A stretch of DNA of 64,000 nucleotides from Amphritea atlantica (GCA_024397875.1 CP073344.1:2409001-2473000), one strand, 5' to 3'. Counted from the stretch's first letter, positions 42,441 to 52,739 are shown. The notes: generated by a model not told the origin, from the sequence alone. Program-made: numbers and translations.

Positions 42441-43910
42441 TTAGCCTTTTATTTCAGCTTCGACACTTTCAAAGCGTTCAGTAACGGACCGGACCGGAGC
42501 AGCGGTCGCCAGCGTCGCAACAACAATTGCGATAAATGCGAACATAACCCCCGGAATGATCTCATACAGATCAAACCATCCACCGCTTAACTGCTTCCAG
42601 ATAACAACGGTTACACCACCAATAATGATACCTGCCAGAGCACCGGCGGTGTTCATCCGCTTCCAGTACAGAGACATAATCAGAGCCGGACCAAAGGCGG
42701 CACCAAAACCCGCCCAGGCGTAGGACACCAGACTGAGAACCTTGGAGTCCTTATCCAGCGCAAAGAACGTCGCAATAAGTGCAATAGCAACAACCGCAAA
42801 ACGTCCTACCTGCACCAGCTTTTCCTGTGACGCCTCCTGGTTAAACAGCGCTTTATAAAAATCTTCAGCCAGAGCAGAGGACGATACCAGCAACTGGGAA
42901 TCCGCGGTACTCATGACGGCTGCAAGGATTGCTGCCAGCAGAATACCGGCAATAAGCGGATGGAACAAAGCATCAACCATCACCATGAAGACGGTTTCAT
43001 TATCCCCCAGACCATCTGGCAGATAACCGATTGCAGCCAGACCAATAAAGCAGGCGCCCGCCATAGAAAAAGCCGACCAGATAACAGCAATACGGCGCGC
43101 AGAAGGAACAGCATCTTTACTGGAGATGCCCTTAAATCGTGCCAGAATATGAGGCTGGCCAAAATAACCCAGCCCCCAGCCCAGCAGCGATAACGTGCCG
43201 ATCAGAGTGATAGAACTGCCATCGGCCTCGGTAAACATATTCAGTAATTCGGGGTTCTTCGCGTTCACCGCTGCCAGAGTCTGGCTCATACCACCCAGCT
43301 CACCGATGGCAAACAATGGCACCATTAGCAGCGCGCCAACCATCAGCAACCCTTGTACAACATCGGTCCAGCAGACCGCCAGATAACCACCAAACAACGT
43401 ATAGGAGATAACCGCCACAGCACCCAGCAACACCGCCAGGGTGTAATCAAATCCGAATACGGTTTCAAACAGCTTGCCACCGGCAACCAGACCAGAGCTG
43501 GTGTAAAACAGGAAAAAAACCAGTACGAAAAAGGCTGACACAACACGCAGGCTGCGGCTATGGTCATTAAAGCGTTTTTCGAAAAATGCAGGCAGCGTCA
43601 GAGAATCTTCAGCCTGTGCAGAATAGACCCGTAGCCGCTGAGCAACCACCAGCCAGTTCAGCCATGTCCCCACCAGCAGACCACCGGCCAGCCAGAACGA
43701 CCCATAGCCTGCAGACATTGCATAACCGGGTAATCCCATCAGCAGCCAGCCACTCATATCGGATGCTCCGGCACTCAGTGCACTTGGAAACGCACCGAGG
43801 TTACGCCCTCCCAGGACATAATCAGAAAGATCCTTAGTGCGGCGATACGCAACAACCCCAATCGCCAGCATCAGAACCAGATAGATAATAAAGGTCAGTG
43901 TTATTATCAT
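42441..43910 (-). CDS. putP: Sodium/proline symporter
   Basis: A 489-residue SSS-family transporter with about 13 helices. Signatures are SDYVLGGRNLGAFPSALSAG, SDMSGWLLMGLPGYAMSAGY (sodium/proline site) and AVMSTADSQLLVSSSALAED. It imports proline with Na+ to feed PutA. GAGG lies 6 nt before the ATG. It has its own terminator, so putA is a separate unit. Confidence 0.94.
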   Translation of the reverse strand: MIITLTFIIYLVLMLAIGVVAYRRTKDLSDYVLGGRNLGAFPSALSAGASDMSGWLLMGLPGYAMSAGYGSFWLAGGLLVGTWLNWLVVAQRLRVYSAQAEDSLTLPAFFEKRFNDHSRSLRVVSAFFVLVFFLFYTSSGLVAGGKLFETVFGFDYTLAVLLGAVAVISYTLFGGYLAVCWTDVVQGLLMVGALLMVPLFAIGELGGMSQTLAAVNAKNPELLNMFTEADGSSITLIGTLSLLGWGLGYFGQPHILARFKGISSKDAVPSARRIAVIWSAFSMAGACFIGLAAIGYLPDGLGDNETVFMVMVDALFHPLIAGILLAAILAAVMSTADSQLLVSSSALAEDFYKALFNQEASQEKLVQVGRFAVVAIALIATFFALDKDSKVLSLVSYAWAGFGAAFGPALIMSLYWKRMNTAGALAGIIIGGVTVVIWKQLSGGWFDLYEIIPGVMFAFIAIVVATLATAAPVRSVTERFESVEAEIKG

Positions 43911-44344
43911 GCAAAAGCCTCATCGATTTTAGAATCTGCTAACAATGCCCGAGTCCGAAACCGCTTAGACACAAACACTGCACAGACTGCAGATTCAATT
44001 ATTGTTATAACCGGTGTCGCAACCGGCATTTTTTTATGTTCCTGGTACAGATACCAACGATCTGCTTACCCGTGCCGGCTTCTTCAGTGCGCGACACGTT
44101 GAAACAACGAGTCTGCTCTGCGGTACACTCCAGTACCCAGACACAGACAGTGAAGCGGCATAGCTTACAGAACAATAAGAAGCCTTTTTTCCTATTTAAA
44201 AGCAGAAAAAAGAGCATCCTCTCATATGAAGGTTTTTTTATAGGCCTTTATTTGATATTCACTCGGGTTCAGATAGTCAATTGGTTTGACATAAAAAAAG
44301 CGGGCCCGACAGATGCCGGGCCCGCTTTTTATGGCACCCCTGTG
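43911..44344. other. 434-bp spacer upstream of putP
   Basis: It carries the gdhB terminator and the putP promoter region. Two short ORFs on either strand show no coding character or Shine-Dalgarno and are not called. No riboswitch or other fold was recognised. Confidence 0.55.
44295..44330 (-). terminator. Terminator of the glutamate dehydrogenase gene
   Basis: AAAAAGCGGGCCCG and CGGGCCCGCTTTTT form a 14-bp perfect stem with an 8-nt loop, 14 nt past the gdhB stop; very strong. Confidence 0.9.
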
Positions 44345-47300
44345 TTAGCTCAATTCGAGCAAAACACTGAGAGCGACAGCAAAAATTGAGCAATCGATCA
44401 GCTTGGTATTCTGGATATCCCTGAGGGTGTAATGCCAGCGCTCCAGATGTACTGCCCGCTCCTGCTGCCAGTGTTCCAGCCGCTGCTCAACACTGCTGCC
44501 CGGTTCTCCGGACTGCAGAACCTTCAGCGTCAGTGCCCGGTGCTGGTTATCCAGCTCTATCCGATAACTGTTTTTCGCCAGCGCCTGCCAATGGTTAACG
44601 GCAATAAACTGCCGGATCTGCTTATCCAGCCAGATCAGGTTAAGACTAGTACCCACACCAAAGTAGGTCATCGCTACCTGTTCGACATCTTCATTGGTTT
44701 CGCGGGCGACATCGATCACATCCAGTAACCAGTAGATATTTTCACTGGCCGCACAGAACGCTGACAGTTGTCCCGGTACTCCTGCACCGGTATAGCGTTC
44801 ATATTTTTCCTTCAGACGATCAGCCGGAATCACTCTATGGATCTGTTCATCAGACACCACCACCTGGTCAATGGCCGGCTTATACACATTAAGACATCCC
44901 TCAAGATTGAGACCTTCACGGTGATGTCTTAACAGCCACTGAGTGCCCCGTCCCACTAACTGAACCAGATCCTTCATCATGGCTACCTGCAACTCGGCTG
45001 GCACCTGATTATCCAGCGCTTCAATCTGTCGCCACTGAAATTCAATATTAAAGATTTCACGCGCCGCCATATAGGCCGCTGCGATCTGCGCATAACTGAC
45101 ACCGACTGCGGTACTGAGGTTATTCACAAAGGTGATACCCATCCGGTTTATCAGATCATTGGCGATCTGAGTCGCGGTAATCTCCCGCTGCAGACGGTGA
45201 TTATGCAATGCCTCAGGAAATTCCTTCAGCAGACGCGCCGGGAACGCGGTTTCCATCTCTTTGGAAAAGCCTTTATCCTTCGTAATCCAGGTGTTAATCA
45301 GCGCCTGTTTCAATTCAATACGTGCATAACAGATCAATACTGAAAGCTCGGGCCGGGTTAACCCCTGACCCTGCTCACGGCGTTGTAAAAGCTGTTTTTC
45401 GGTTGGTAAAAATTCCAGCTCGGGATTGAGTTTTCCTTCACGCTCCAGACTCTTAATCAGGCGAATGTAGTCATCAAGGGACTCCTGAGAAAAGGCTTCA
45501 GCGATATTCAGTGCCTGAGCCTGACGGTAGTTGTTCTTCAGTACCAGCTCAGCCACATCATCGGTCATATCACGTAACAACTGATTACGCTGTTTCATGG
45601 TCATATCACCCTGACTGACCAGTTCATTCAGCAGAATTTTGATATTGACCTCGTGGTCGGAACAATCCACGCCACCGGCATTATCAATAAAGTCGGTATT
45701 TGACGAGCCCCCGTTAAGGGCAAACTCAATCCGTCCCAGCTGCGTGAAGCCAAGGTTACCGCCCTCACCCAGGACTTTACATCTCAGCTCAAAACCATTA
45801 ACCCGCAGACTGTCATTGGCTTTATCACCGACATCGGCATGACTTTCCTGGGTCGCTTTAACATAGGTACCGATACCGCCGTTCCACAACATATCAACCG
45901 GTGCTTTTAGCAGCGCATTGATCAGATCATTGGGTGCCAGACGGTCTGCAGTGATCGCAAACCGCTTTTTCATCTGCGGTGAAATGTCGATCCATTTAGC
46001 CGAACGGGCGAATATGCCTCCCCCTTTACTGATCAGTTTACTGTTGTAATCGCTCCAGCTGGAGCGTGGCAGCTCAAACATTCGCTTACGTTCAACATAT
46101 GAGCTGGCAACATCGGGGTCAGGGTCGATAAAAATATGCAGGTGGTTAAATGCCGCCACCAGGCTGATCGTTTCAGACAGCAGCATACCGTTACCGAAGA
46201 CATCCCCCGCCATGTCGCCGATACCAATAACAGTAAACGGCTCCGCCTGGGTATTAATGCCCTTCTCACGGAAGTGAAGCTTAACGGACTCCCAGGCCCC
46301 CCGGGCGGTAATTCCCATCCCCTTGTGGTCGTAACCCTGACTTCCGCCGGAAGCGAATGCATCACCCAGCCAGAAACCATATTCTTCAGATATTGAGTTG
46401 GCGATATCGGAGAAAGTTGCGGTGCCCTTATCGGCGGCAACCACCAGATATGTGTCATCCTCATCGTGACGCACCACCGATTCAGGGTGAACCACTTCAC
46501 CGGCAATCAGGTTATCGGTGATATCCAGCAGTCCGCGGATATAGGTTTTATAACATTCGATACCCTCGGCCTGAATCGTCTCCCGGTCAGTGGTATCCGG
46601 CATCCGCTTACAGATGAAACAGCCCTTCGCGCCCATCGGCACAATGACTGAATTTTTCACCTGCTGCGCTTTTACCAGACCCAGCACCTCAGTGCGGTAA
46701 TCCTCCATCCGGTCGGACCAGCGCAGACCACCCCGGGCAACCTTACCCACCCGCAGATGCACACCCTCGATCCGGGGTGAATAGATAAAAACTTCGAACT
46801 TAGGTTTCGGTTGCGGAATATCCGGAATCGACTGAGAGTCAATTTTAAATGAGAAGTACGGCTTATCGACACCGTCATCCTGCTGATAGAAGTTAGTCCG
46901 CAGGGTGGACTTAATCACCACCATAAAGCGTCGCAGTATCTTGTCATCATCGAGACTCTTAACACCGTCCATCGCGCTCAGGATGTTCTGCTCGATAGCG
47001 TCTTCCTGTCCGGGCTCCTGCTGACCGGGCTGGAAGCGGCTGCGGAACAGCTCGACCAGTTGACGGCTGATATCAACGTTACGTACCAGAACTTCCGCCA
47101 GAAACGGCTGTGAAAAACCGAAACGCAGTTGTTTAATATAGCGCCCGTATGCACGCAGCATGGCGACTTCACGCCAGTTAATCCCGCCAGAAATAACCAG
47201 TCGGTTAAACTCGTCGCTGTCGGCCTGACCATCCCAGACCCGGGAAAAGGCTTCCTGCAGAATAACTTTTACCTTGTCCAGCTCAACCACGGTCTGCTGA

Positions 47301-49141
47301 CCGTAGCTGACGCGGAAATCGCTGATCCAGTACTGTTTACTGTCCCGGTCTGTCACCACATACGGGTGCTCACTGAGCACTTTAAGCCCAAGGTTTTCCA
47401 GCAGCGGGATCACTTCCGACAAGACCAGCGGACGGTCAGCACTGAAGAGCTTGAACTTGAGAATACCCTCCGCTTCCTCAAAGGAACGATAGAAGCTCAT
47501 TGCGATAGCATCGGGAGTCTTCAGGTAGGAGATATGCTGCAGATCATAAACCCCGTTTCCGGTAGAAAAGTTCTCTTTATAGGCAGAACTGAATCCGCCA
47601 CTGAAACGGTTTACAAAACGGCTGCCCTTCTCTTCACCATAGGTTTCGATCAGATTGGTATTCAGATCGTCATCCCAGGAGCGGGAGATCTCCAGAATCC
47701 GTGCTTCGATGGCGGGAAGATCCACTGCCACCTGCTGATCAGGATCAGCATAAATTACATAATGTGTACGCGACAGCACCGATTCAGAGATCTGCGAGTT
47801 CGCTTCATAGTCCCGCGCGTGTAAGCCTTTATACAACAGATTCAGCACTGAATTTCGCAGCTTGGTGGTGTACAGATCACGGGGAATATAATAGAGGCAG
47901 GAGTAAAACCGTTTACTGGCATCCTGACGCACAAACAGGCAGGCCCGGCGACGCTCCTGCATATTGAAAATACCAAAGCTGGTCCGCTTCAGATCACTGG
48001 TTTGTGCCAGAATCAGCTCTTCACGCGGCATATCCGTGAGAATCTGAACCAGCGCTTTGTGGCTGTGACCACCCGGTTCAAAGCCGCACTCGGACAGAAT
48101 ACTGATCAGCTTCAGCCGCACCACCGGAATCCGCAACGGATTGGTCAGGAATACTGAAGAGGTATACAGGCCGTAAAAGCGACACTCACCGCACACCCGC
48201 CCCTGTTCATCAAACCGTTTAATGATAATCAGATCCCGGTATACCGGCCGGTGTACCGTAGAACGAACCACATCCTTGCTGAACATTAACACTTTTTCAG
48301 CCAGCACAAACTGCTGTTCCAGGTGGCTCAGTTCTTTACTCCCGGGTGTCTGACGCTGAGTACCAAGTCCAGAGTCTTTAACCGTATCGGCAAAAACCTT
48401 TCCCTCTTCCTGGCGAACAACAACTTCTTCATACCCCTGAAAGATAAAGTGCTCATCCATCAGCCAGTCAATCAGTTTGCGGGTCTCTTTGATCTCAGGG
48501 CTGTTGGCGTCGCGCAGCCGCAACTCCTCTTTAAGCTCCTGTGCCCGCTGTTTAATTGGCAGAAAATCATCGACTACCGCTTTAACATCAGCGACCACCT
48601 TTAACAGGCTGTCGCGTATCTCATCGAGGGTCGTCTGATCGGAATGGCGTTCAATCTCCAGATAGATCAGTGACTCAACCTGAGTATTCTCATCCTTCTC
48701 ACGGGCAGGTTTAAGATTTTTCAGTTTGTGGGTTCGGGCGGTGCGTTCGCAGGCCAGCACACAGTTATTAATGCTCAGAATCGCCAGTTCACGACGATTG
48801 AGTTCCATTCTGACGGAATCAACCAGAAACGGTACGTCAATATTGTGAACCTGTATTACCGTATGATTCGAATGCCAGCCGTGCTGCTCATAATCAGGGT
48901 TAAACACCCTGATAACCGGTGCCGGCGCTTTGTAATCCTGCAGCAGTTGCCAGTATGACAGGACTGTTGCGCAGAGATACTCAAGTGAACGGTTTTGTAA
49001 CTCTTCCGGTGCAGCTACACTGAAAAACTTTTGTGTGAACAGTTGCATCGATGCTTGCAGTCCCTTGCTCACCTGAGCAGAGAGCTTTTCGCTGATCAGA
49101 TCAATAATCTGTGATTTGTTCAGTCCCAATAAATCATGCAT
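44345..49141 (-). CDS. gdhB: Large NAD-dependent glutamate dehydrogenase (GDH180 class)
   Basis: A 1598-residue enzyme that deaminates glutamate to 2-oxoglutarate and ammonia. The N-terminal half holds ACT-like regulatory modules (DVPFLVDSVRMELNRRELA, SDRPLVLSEVIPLLENLGLK). The catalytic core lies around GLRWSDRMEDYRTEVLGLVK and VPMGAKGCFICKRMP, with the NAD domain near VIGIGDMAGDVFGNGMLLS. The ATG at 49141 (MHDLLGLNK) gives the family length of about 1600; the longer 49270 start adds an atypical stretch. GGAG is 12 nt upstream. It lies next to putP/putA and the divergent Lrp gene, completing proline to 2-oxoglutarate conversion. Confidence 0.94.
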   Translation of the reverse strand: MHDLLGLNKSQIIDLISEKLSAQVSKGLQASMQLFTQKFFSVAAPEELQNRSLEYLCATVLSYWQLLQDYKAPAPVIRVFNPDYEQHGWHSNHTVIQVHNIDVPFLVDSVRMELNRRELAILSINNCVLACERTARTHKLKNLKPAREKDENTQVESLIYLEIERHSDQTTLDEIRDSLLKVVADVKAVVDDFLPIKQRAQELKEELRLRDANSPEIKETRKLIDWLMDEHFIFQGYEEVVVRQEEGKVFADTVKDSGLGTQRQTPGSKELSHLEQQFVLAEKVLMFSKDVVRSTVHRPVYRDLIIIKRFDEQGRVCGECRFYGLYTSSVFLTNPLRIPVVRLKLISILSECGFEPGGHSHKALVQILTDMPREELILAQTSDLKRTSFGIFNMQERRRACLFVRQDASKRFYSCLYYIPRDLYTTKLRNSVLNLLYKGLHARDYEANSQISESVLSRTHYVIYADPDQQVAVDLPAIEARILEISRSWDDDLNTNLIETYGEEKGSRFVNRFSGGFSSAYKENFSTGNGVYDLQHISYLKTPDAIAMSFYRSFEEAEGILKFKLFSADRPLVLSEVIPLLENLGLKVLSEHPYVVTDRDSKQYWISDFRVSYGQQTVVELDKVKVILQEAFSRVWDGQADSDEFNRLVISGGINWREVAMLRAYGRYIKQLRFGFSQPFLAEVLVRNVDISRQLVELFRSRFQPGQQEPGQEDAIEQNILSAMDGVKSLDDDKILRRFMVVIKSTLRTNFYQQDDGVDKPYFSFKIDSQSIPDIPQPKPKFEVFIYSPRIEGVHLRVGKVARGGLRWSDRMEDYRTEVLGLVKAQQVKNSVIVPMGAKGCFICKRMPDTTDRETIQAEGIECYKTYIRGLLDITDNLIAGEVVHPESVVRHDEDDTYLVVAADKGTATFSDIANSISEEYGFWLGDAFASGGSQGYDHKGMGITARGAWESVKLHFREKGINTQAEPFTVIGIGDMAGDVFGNGMLLSETISLVAAFNHLHIFIDPDPDVASSYVERKRMFELPRSSWSDYNSKLISKGGGIFARSAKWIDISPQMKKRFAITADRLAPNDLINALLKAPVDMLWNGGIGTYVKATQESHADVGDKANDSLRVNGFELRCKVLGEGGNLGFTQLGRIEFALNGGSSNTDFIDNAGGVDCSDHEVNIKILLNELVSQGDMTMKQRNQLLRDMTDDVAELVLKNNYRQAQALNIAEAFSQESLDDYIRLIKSLEREGKLNPELEFLPTEKQLLQRREQGQGLTRPELSVLICYARIELKQALINTWITKDKGFSKEMETAFPARLLKEFPEALHNHRLQREITATQIANDLINRMGITFVNNLSTAVGVSYAQIAAAYMAAREIFNIEFQWRQIEALDNQVPAELQVAMMKDLVQLVGRGTQWLLRHHREGLNLEGCLNVYKPAIDQVVVSDEQIHRVIPADRLKEKYERYTGAGVPGQLSAFCAASENIYWLLDVIDVARETNEDVEQVAMTYFGVGTSLNLIWLDKQIRQFIAVNHWQALAKNSYRIELDNQHRALTLKVLQSGEPGSSVEQRLEHWQQERAVHLERWHYTLRDIQNTKLIDCSIFAVALSVLLELS

Positions 49142-49428
49142 TTTGTATAGACTCCAGATTGCACTCGCGACACCCGGCAGATACCGGATTATTATTATTC
49201 CCTGTACCGACTCATACAACGCCCAAGAAACAGAGGTATTGGCGCTGACACCCCGGTTTTTTTCCCACAATTAGTCATTAGGATAGGCATAAAAACCAGA
49301 ACGTATTAGTTAATATCAAAGTATAGGAAAAGAATAGAAGTCTTTTTCACTGTATTTTTATTATTTATAGCCCTATCCTTCTCATAACGCTCAAATAAAC
49401 AAACGAACAACCACAACTGTGAAATTCT

Positions 49429-49899
49429 ATGGATAATTTGGATAAACTGGACAAACTTGATATGGCGATTCTGCGTGAACTGCAGAAAAATGCCCGTATT
49501 ACAGTAACGGAGCTGGCCTCACGGGTCGGTCTGTCAAAAACCCCCTGCCAGATCCGTATGAAGCGTCTGGAAGAACAGGGCTATATTCTCGGTTACATCG
49601 CTCTGGTCGATCAGAAAAAACTCGGCACCAAGCATGTCGCGTTTGTTCAGGTTACCCTCAATGACACTAAAACCAAGGCATTACGAGCGTTTAATGATGC
49701 CGTCCGCGAGATCCCTGAGATTGAGCAGTGTCATATGATCGCGGCTAATTTCGACTATCTGCTGAAAGTCCGGACCACCGGAATGGAGTCCTATCGCGAA
49801 GTGCTGGGAGAGAAAATATCCTCTCTGCCCCATGTCACCCAAACCAGCACCTTTGTGGTGATGGAAGATGTTAAAGATATTGAATCCAAACTACTTTGA
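49429..49899 (+). CDS. Lrp/AsnC-family regulator, probably of proline/glutamate catabolism
   Basis: A 156-residue Lrp-type protein with N-terminal HTH ITVTELASRVGLSKTPCQIR and a C-terminal RAM/ligand domain (VAFVQVTLNDTKTKALRAF, IEQCHMIAANFDYLLKV). The LSKTPCQIRMKRLEEQGYI helix is typical of PutR-like proline-responsive regulators. It is divergent from gdhB and near putP/putA, whose product lacks a DNA-binding domain, so it is the best candidate activator of the module. The first codons contain three degenerate 9-bp repeats (DNLDKLDKLD). Confidence 0.85.
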   Translation: MDNLDKLDKLDMAILRELQKNARITVTELASRVGLSKTPCQIRMKRLEEQGYILGYIALVDQKKLGTKHVAFVQVTLNDTKTKALRAFNDAVREIPEIEQCHMIAANFDYLLKVRTTGMESYREVLGEKISSLPHVTQTSTFVVMEDVKDIESKLL

Positions 49900-49918
49900 C
49901 CCCTTCTGAGACGATACT

Positions 49919-50800
49919 TTGAACCGCTCATCTCTGATCCTGGCACTGTTCGTAGTGCTGATGTGGTCTACTGTTGCCACAGCATTCAAACTAACGCTGT
50001 CACTGATCAGCCCATTACAGATGCTCTGGGTTGCCGTGGCCACGACCTTTGCCATCCTCTCTGTCGCCACCGTTGCGCAGCGCAAACTCTCTCTGGCGCG
50101 CCAATACATGAAAGAGTCTCCCGGTTACTTTCTGCTGCTGGCACTACTCAATCCGACCCTCTATTACCTGATTCTGTTTGCCGCCTATGATATGTTGCCG
50201 GCACAGCAGGCACAGGCACTGAATTACACCTGGGCGGTCGTGCTGAGCATTCTGGCAGTACCGTTTCTGGGACAAAAATTCACCCTGAAAAACGTTATCA
50301 GCATTCTGCTGGCTTACGGCGGTGTGCTGGTTATCGCGACTCAGGGCAATCTTCTGGCACTGGACTTCAAAAACCCGCTGGGAGTTATGCTGGGGCTTGG
50401 CAGTTCTGTGTTTTTTGCCGGTTACTGGATTCTCAATACCCGCAAACCGCGGGACGCGGTTGTCTCTCTGCTACTCTGTTTTGGCCTGAGCCTGCCGATT
50501 CTCAGTGTACTGATGCTGGTGCAGGGTGAAATGACGGTTATGCCCTGGCAGGCGGTCGCTGGCGGCATCTATATCGGCACCTTCGAGATGGGATTTGCAT
50601 TCCTTTTGTGGATGCAGGCGATGCGGATGACCGATAACACTGCCCAGTTGAGCAACCTGGTCTACCTGGCGCCACCTTTGTCACTGATATTGCTGGCAAC
50701 CATCGCGGAAGAACCGGTGATGGTGTCCACTATTATCGGGCTGATCCTGATTATTGGCGGTGTTCTGTTCCAGCAACTTAAAAGGAAAAGTTACCGCTGA
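49919..50800 (+). CDS. EamA/DMT-family transporter
   Basis: A 293-residue inner-membrane protein with ten helices in two EamA repeats (residues about 5-135 and 145-285: LALFVVLMWSTVATAFKLTL; GVMLGLGSSVFFAGYWILNT). Relatives export amino acids or other metabolites. It starts with TTG, no ATG being suitably placed, 19 bp after the Lrp gene, so the two are likely co-transcribed. Export of an amino acid under Lrp control would fit, but the substrate is not known. Confidence 0.8.
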   Translation: MNRSSLILALFVVLMWSTVATAFKLTLSLISPLQMLWVAVATTFAILSVATVAQRKLSLARQYMKESPGYFLLLALLNPTLYYLILFAAYDMLPAQQAQALNYTWAVVLSILAVPFLGQKFTLKNVISILLAYGGVLVIATQGNLLALDFKNPLGVMLGLGSSVFFAGYWILNTRKPRDAVVSLLLCFGLSLPILSVLMLVQGEMTVMPWQAVAGGIYIGTFEMGFAFLLWMQAMRMTDNTAQLSNLVYLAPPLSLILLATIAEEPVMVSTIIGLILIIGGVLFQQLKRKSYR

Positions 50801-50857
50801 CCGGACACTTTACCCTGCTGACTTGCTGAGATGAGGAGAGATAAGAGTAAGTGAAAC

Positions 50858-50890
50858 GAAAAAACCGCTCAGATGAGCGGCTTTAAAAAA
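50858..50890. terminator. Bidirectional terminator between convergent genes
   Basis: CCGCTC-AGAT-GAGCGG with flanking A-rich and T/A-rich stretches lies between the EamA gene and the 78-residue protein gene. Confidence 0.7.
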
Positions 50891-50903
50891 ACGCAAATGA
50901 AAA

Positions 50904-51140
50904 TCAGGCGCTAACCTTGGCTTCCATATAGCGTGCATAATCTGCACCGACACGGCAACCATAAACACCCACCTCACCTTTCCAGCGCATCCAGGTGATA
51001 AAGTTTCCCACGGCCTCAAACAGTCTGCTGATCGCAGAGCGGGACTCTGATCGACACTCATCATAGTAACCCATCGCCTGAAGCTCACTGGCTATACGGC
51101 GATCATCACACTCTATTCCGGTAAACACCGATTGCTTCAT
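50904..51140 (-). CDS. Small protein of unknown function
   Basis: A 78-residue soluble protein (starts MKQSVFTGIECDDRRIASEL, contains FEAVGNFITWMRWKGEVGVY). The ATG at 51140 has AGGAG 8 nt upstream and is preferred to 51164. Three cysteines and several aromatic residues are present, but no recognisable motif. It is a single gene with a terminator; real coding is supported by the Shine-Dalgarno and clean boundaries. Confidence 0.6.
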   Translation of the reverse strand: MKQSVFTGIECDDRRIASELQAMGYYDECRSESRSAISRLFEAVGNFITWMRWKGEVGVYGCRVGADYARYMEAKVSA

Positions 51141-51245
51141 GGGCGGATCTCCTGATCTGATCAAAATTCAGACGTAAGTATAATGCCGCTTTCTGCACTG
51201 CACAATACAGGTACCGACCTGCAGCCCAGCAAACCGCGATACAGA

Positions 51246-51707
51246 TCAATAAATCCCCATTTCTAAACCCGCAGCCATGGTTGTGCCCAGGGTTTCACAC
51301 TGCTGCAAAAAATCATCGTTCCACTTCCCACGGCAGACCAGTGGGGGCTGGATCCAGTGCCAGCGCAGACCGGTACAAATCGTTTCCACCGCACGACAGG
51401 TGCCAGTGCCATCATGGCCTGCCCGGACATAGAGGGCACAGGGAAGTCCCTGTTTTTTCTCCAGGCAGGGGTAATAACAGCGATCAAAAAAATCTTTCAG
51501 TGCTCCGCTCATATAACCGAGGTTTTCAGTGGTCCCCAAAATAATTCCATCACACTCCAGCACATCTTCCGGTATTGCGTGAAGGGGCTCAACCCAGCGA
51601 CATTGCACTGCATCAATATCCGGGTGACCCGCCCCCCGCAATACCGCTTTCGCCAGTAGCCGGGTGTTGTCGGAAGGTGCATGGGCGACCAGTAGTAATG
51701 CTTTCAT
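51246..51707 (-). CDS. Flavodoxin-like / NADPH-dependent FMN reductase family protein
   Basis: A 153-residue flavodoxin-fold protein: MKALLLVAHAPSDNTRLLAK (phosphate-binding loop) and GIILGTTENLGYMSGALKDFFDRCYYP (FMN isoalloxazine loop of the WrbA/NADPH-reductase type). The family transfers electrons or reduces quinones and flavins. No partner is evident; the 78-residue protein lies downstream on the same strand with a 105-bp gap. Confidence 0.75.
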   Translation of the reverse strand: MKALLLVAHAPSDNTRLLAKAVLRGAGHPDIDAVQCRWVEPLHAIPEDVLECDGIILGTTENLGYMSGALKDFFDRCYYPCLEKKQGLPCALYVRAGHDGTGTCRAVETICTGLRWHWIQPPLVCRGKWNDDFLQQCETLGTTMAAGLEMGIY

Positions 51708-51797
51708 CGGCTTTCTCTCGCAGACAATCTCTATTCACTATACAACAGCCGCCGGCCAACGTAATCTGACAGGTAGTTCAATCTCCGGCACCAACTG

Positions 51798-52739
51798 ATG
51801 ACAGATTTACTTTTACAGCGCACTCAGCATGTCAGCCAGACAGCCCTCAGAAAAGGAGCGCTGCAACCACTCAGCACGGTTATTGAAACAGTCTGTGAGG
51901 CCCCTTTTCAATTTCAGCTAAGAATCCTCAGCAGCCTGAAAGAAAAAGAAAATCACCGACGTATCAAACAGGCGGAAGACCACAGCACTAACCCTTTTAA
52001 ACCCTATGATCCGCAACTGTATGTCTGTGATATAGGGCCCGACCATATCTGTCTGATAAACAAATTTAATGTCATCGAAAACCATCTGCTGCTGGTCACC
52101 CGTGAATTCGAGCCGCAAACCAACCTGCTTAACCCCTCAGACTTCAAAGCCGCACTGATGGGTCTGAAAGAGATTGATGGTCTGGTGTTCTACAATGGCG
52201 GACGGGAAGCCGGGGCCAGTCAGCCCCATAAACATCTGCAGCTGATTCCAATTGGGCCGGCCGAGCTGCCGCTTGCGGTGCAACTCAGCGGTTTCTCCGA
52301 CAGGCCTGACAGTAACCCTGCTCTCCCCTTCCATCAGGCCGGAGTGCAACTACCGCTCAATCTTCATCGGGATGCGGATGCCGGGGCACTGTGGCTGCAC
52401 AACCATTACCTGGCTTTGCTGAATCATCTGCATCTCAGCTATACGACGAAGCAAACAACAATGGCGTACAATCTGCTGTTGTGCCGGGAATGGCTGATGC
52501 TGGTGCCGCGCCATGCTGAATCGTTCGCCTCAGTGTCATTCAACGCTCTGGCTTTCTGCGGCTGTCTGCTGGTAATAACCCGGCTTCAGTCTGACACGCT
52601 TAAATCAGCGGGAATCGCCAATGCACTGCTGAGTGTGACTGAACCCCTGAATCAGAAGCCTGAATCGAAATCCTGGAATAGTAATAAGAAGAATAAAAAC
52701 CGCCTGAAGGCGGTTTCAAAGACATCAGATTCTGCTTAA
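51798..52739 (+). CDS. ATP adenylyltransferase (Ap4A phosphorylase)
   Basis: A 313-residue HIT-superfamily enzyme that phosphorolyses Ap4A to ATP and ADP. Motifs are NPFKPYDPQLYVCDI, HICLINKFNVIENHLLLVTREFE, FYNGGREAGASQPHKHLQLI (the His triad-like active site) and a C-terminal domain with TKQTTMAYNLLLCREWLMLV. The last 25 or so residues (SNKKNKNRLKAVSKTSDSA) are low-complexity and encoded by a terminator hairpin. The stop overlaps the stop of the convergent gene by 4 bp. The original end may have been shorter. Confidence 0.85.
   Translation: MTDLLLQRTQHVSQTALRKGALQPLSTVIETVCEAPFQFQLRILSSLKEKENHRRIKQAEDHSTNPFKPYDPQLYVCDIGPDHICLINKFNVIENHLLLVTREFEPQTNLLNPSDFKAALMGLKEIDGLVFYNGGREAGASQPHKHLQLIPIGPAELPLAVQLSGFSDRPDSNPALPFHQAGVQLPLNLHRDADAGALWLHNHYLALLNHLHLSYTTKQTTMAYNLLLCREWLMLVPRHAESFASVSFNALAFCGCLLVITRLQSDTLKSAGIANALLSVTEPLNQKPESKSWNSNKKNKNRLKAVSKTSDSA
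52697..52716. terminator. Terminator hairpin inside the end of the Ap4A phosphorylase gene
   Basis: AAACCGCC-TGAA-GGCGGTTT is an 8-bp stem with a tetraloop lying 21 bp before the annotated stop codon. It serves one or both of the convergent genes. Confidence 0.65.

Noticed and set aside
44005..44389. Short ORFs on both strands in the putP upstream spacer
   Set aside because: No Shine-Dalgarno, odd composition, and the plus-strand frame runs through the gdhB terminator and into the gdhB 3' end.
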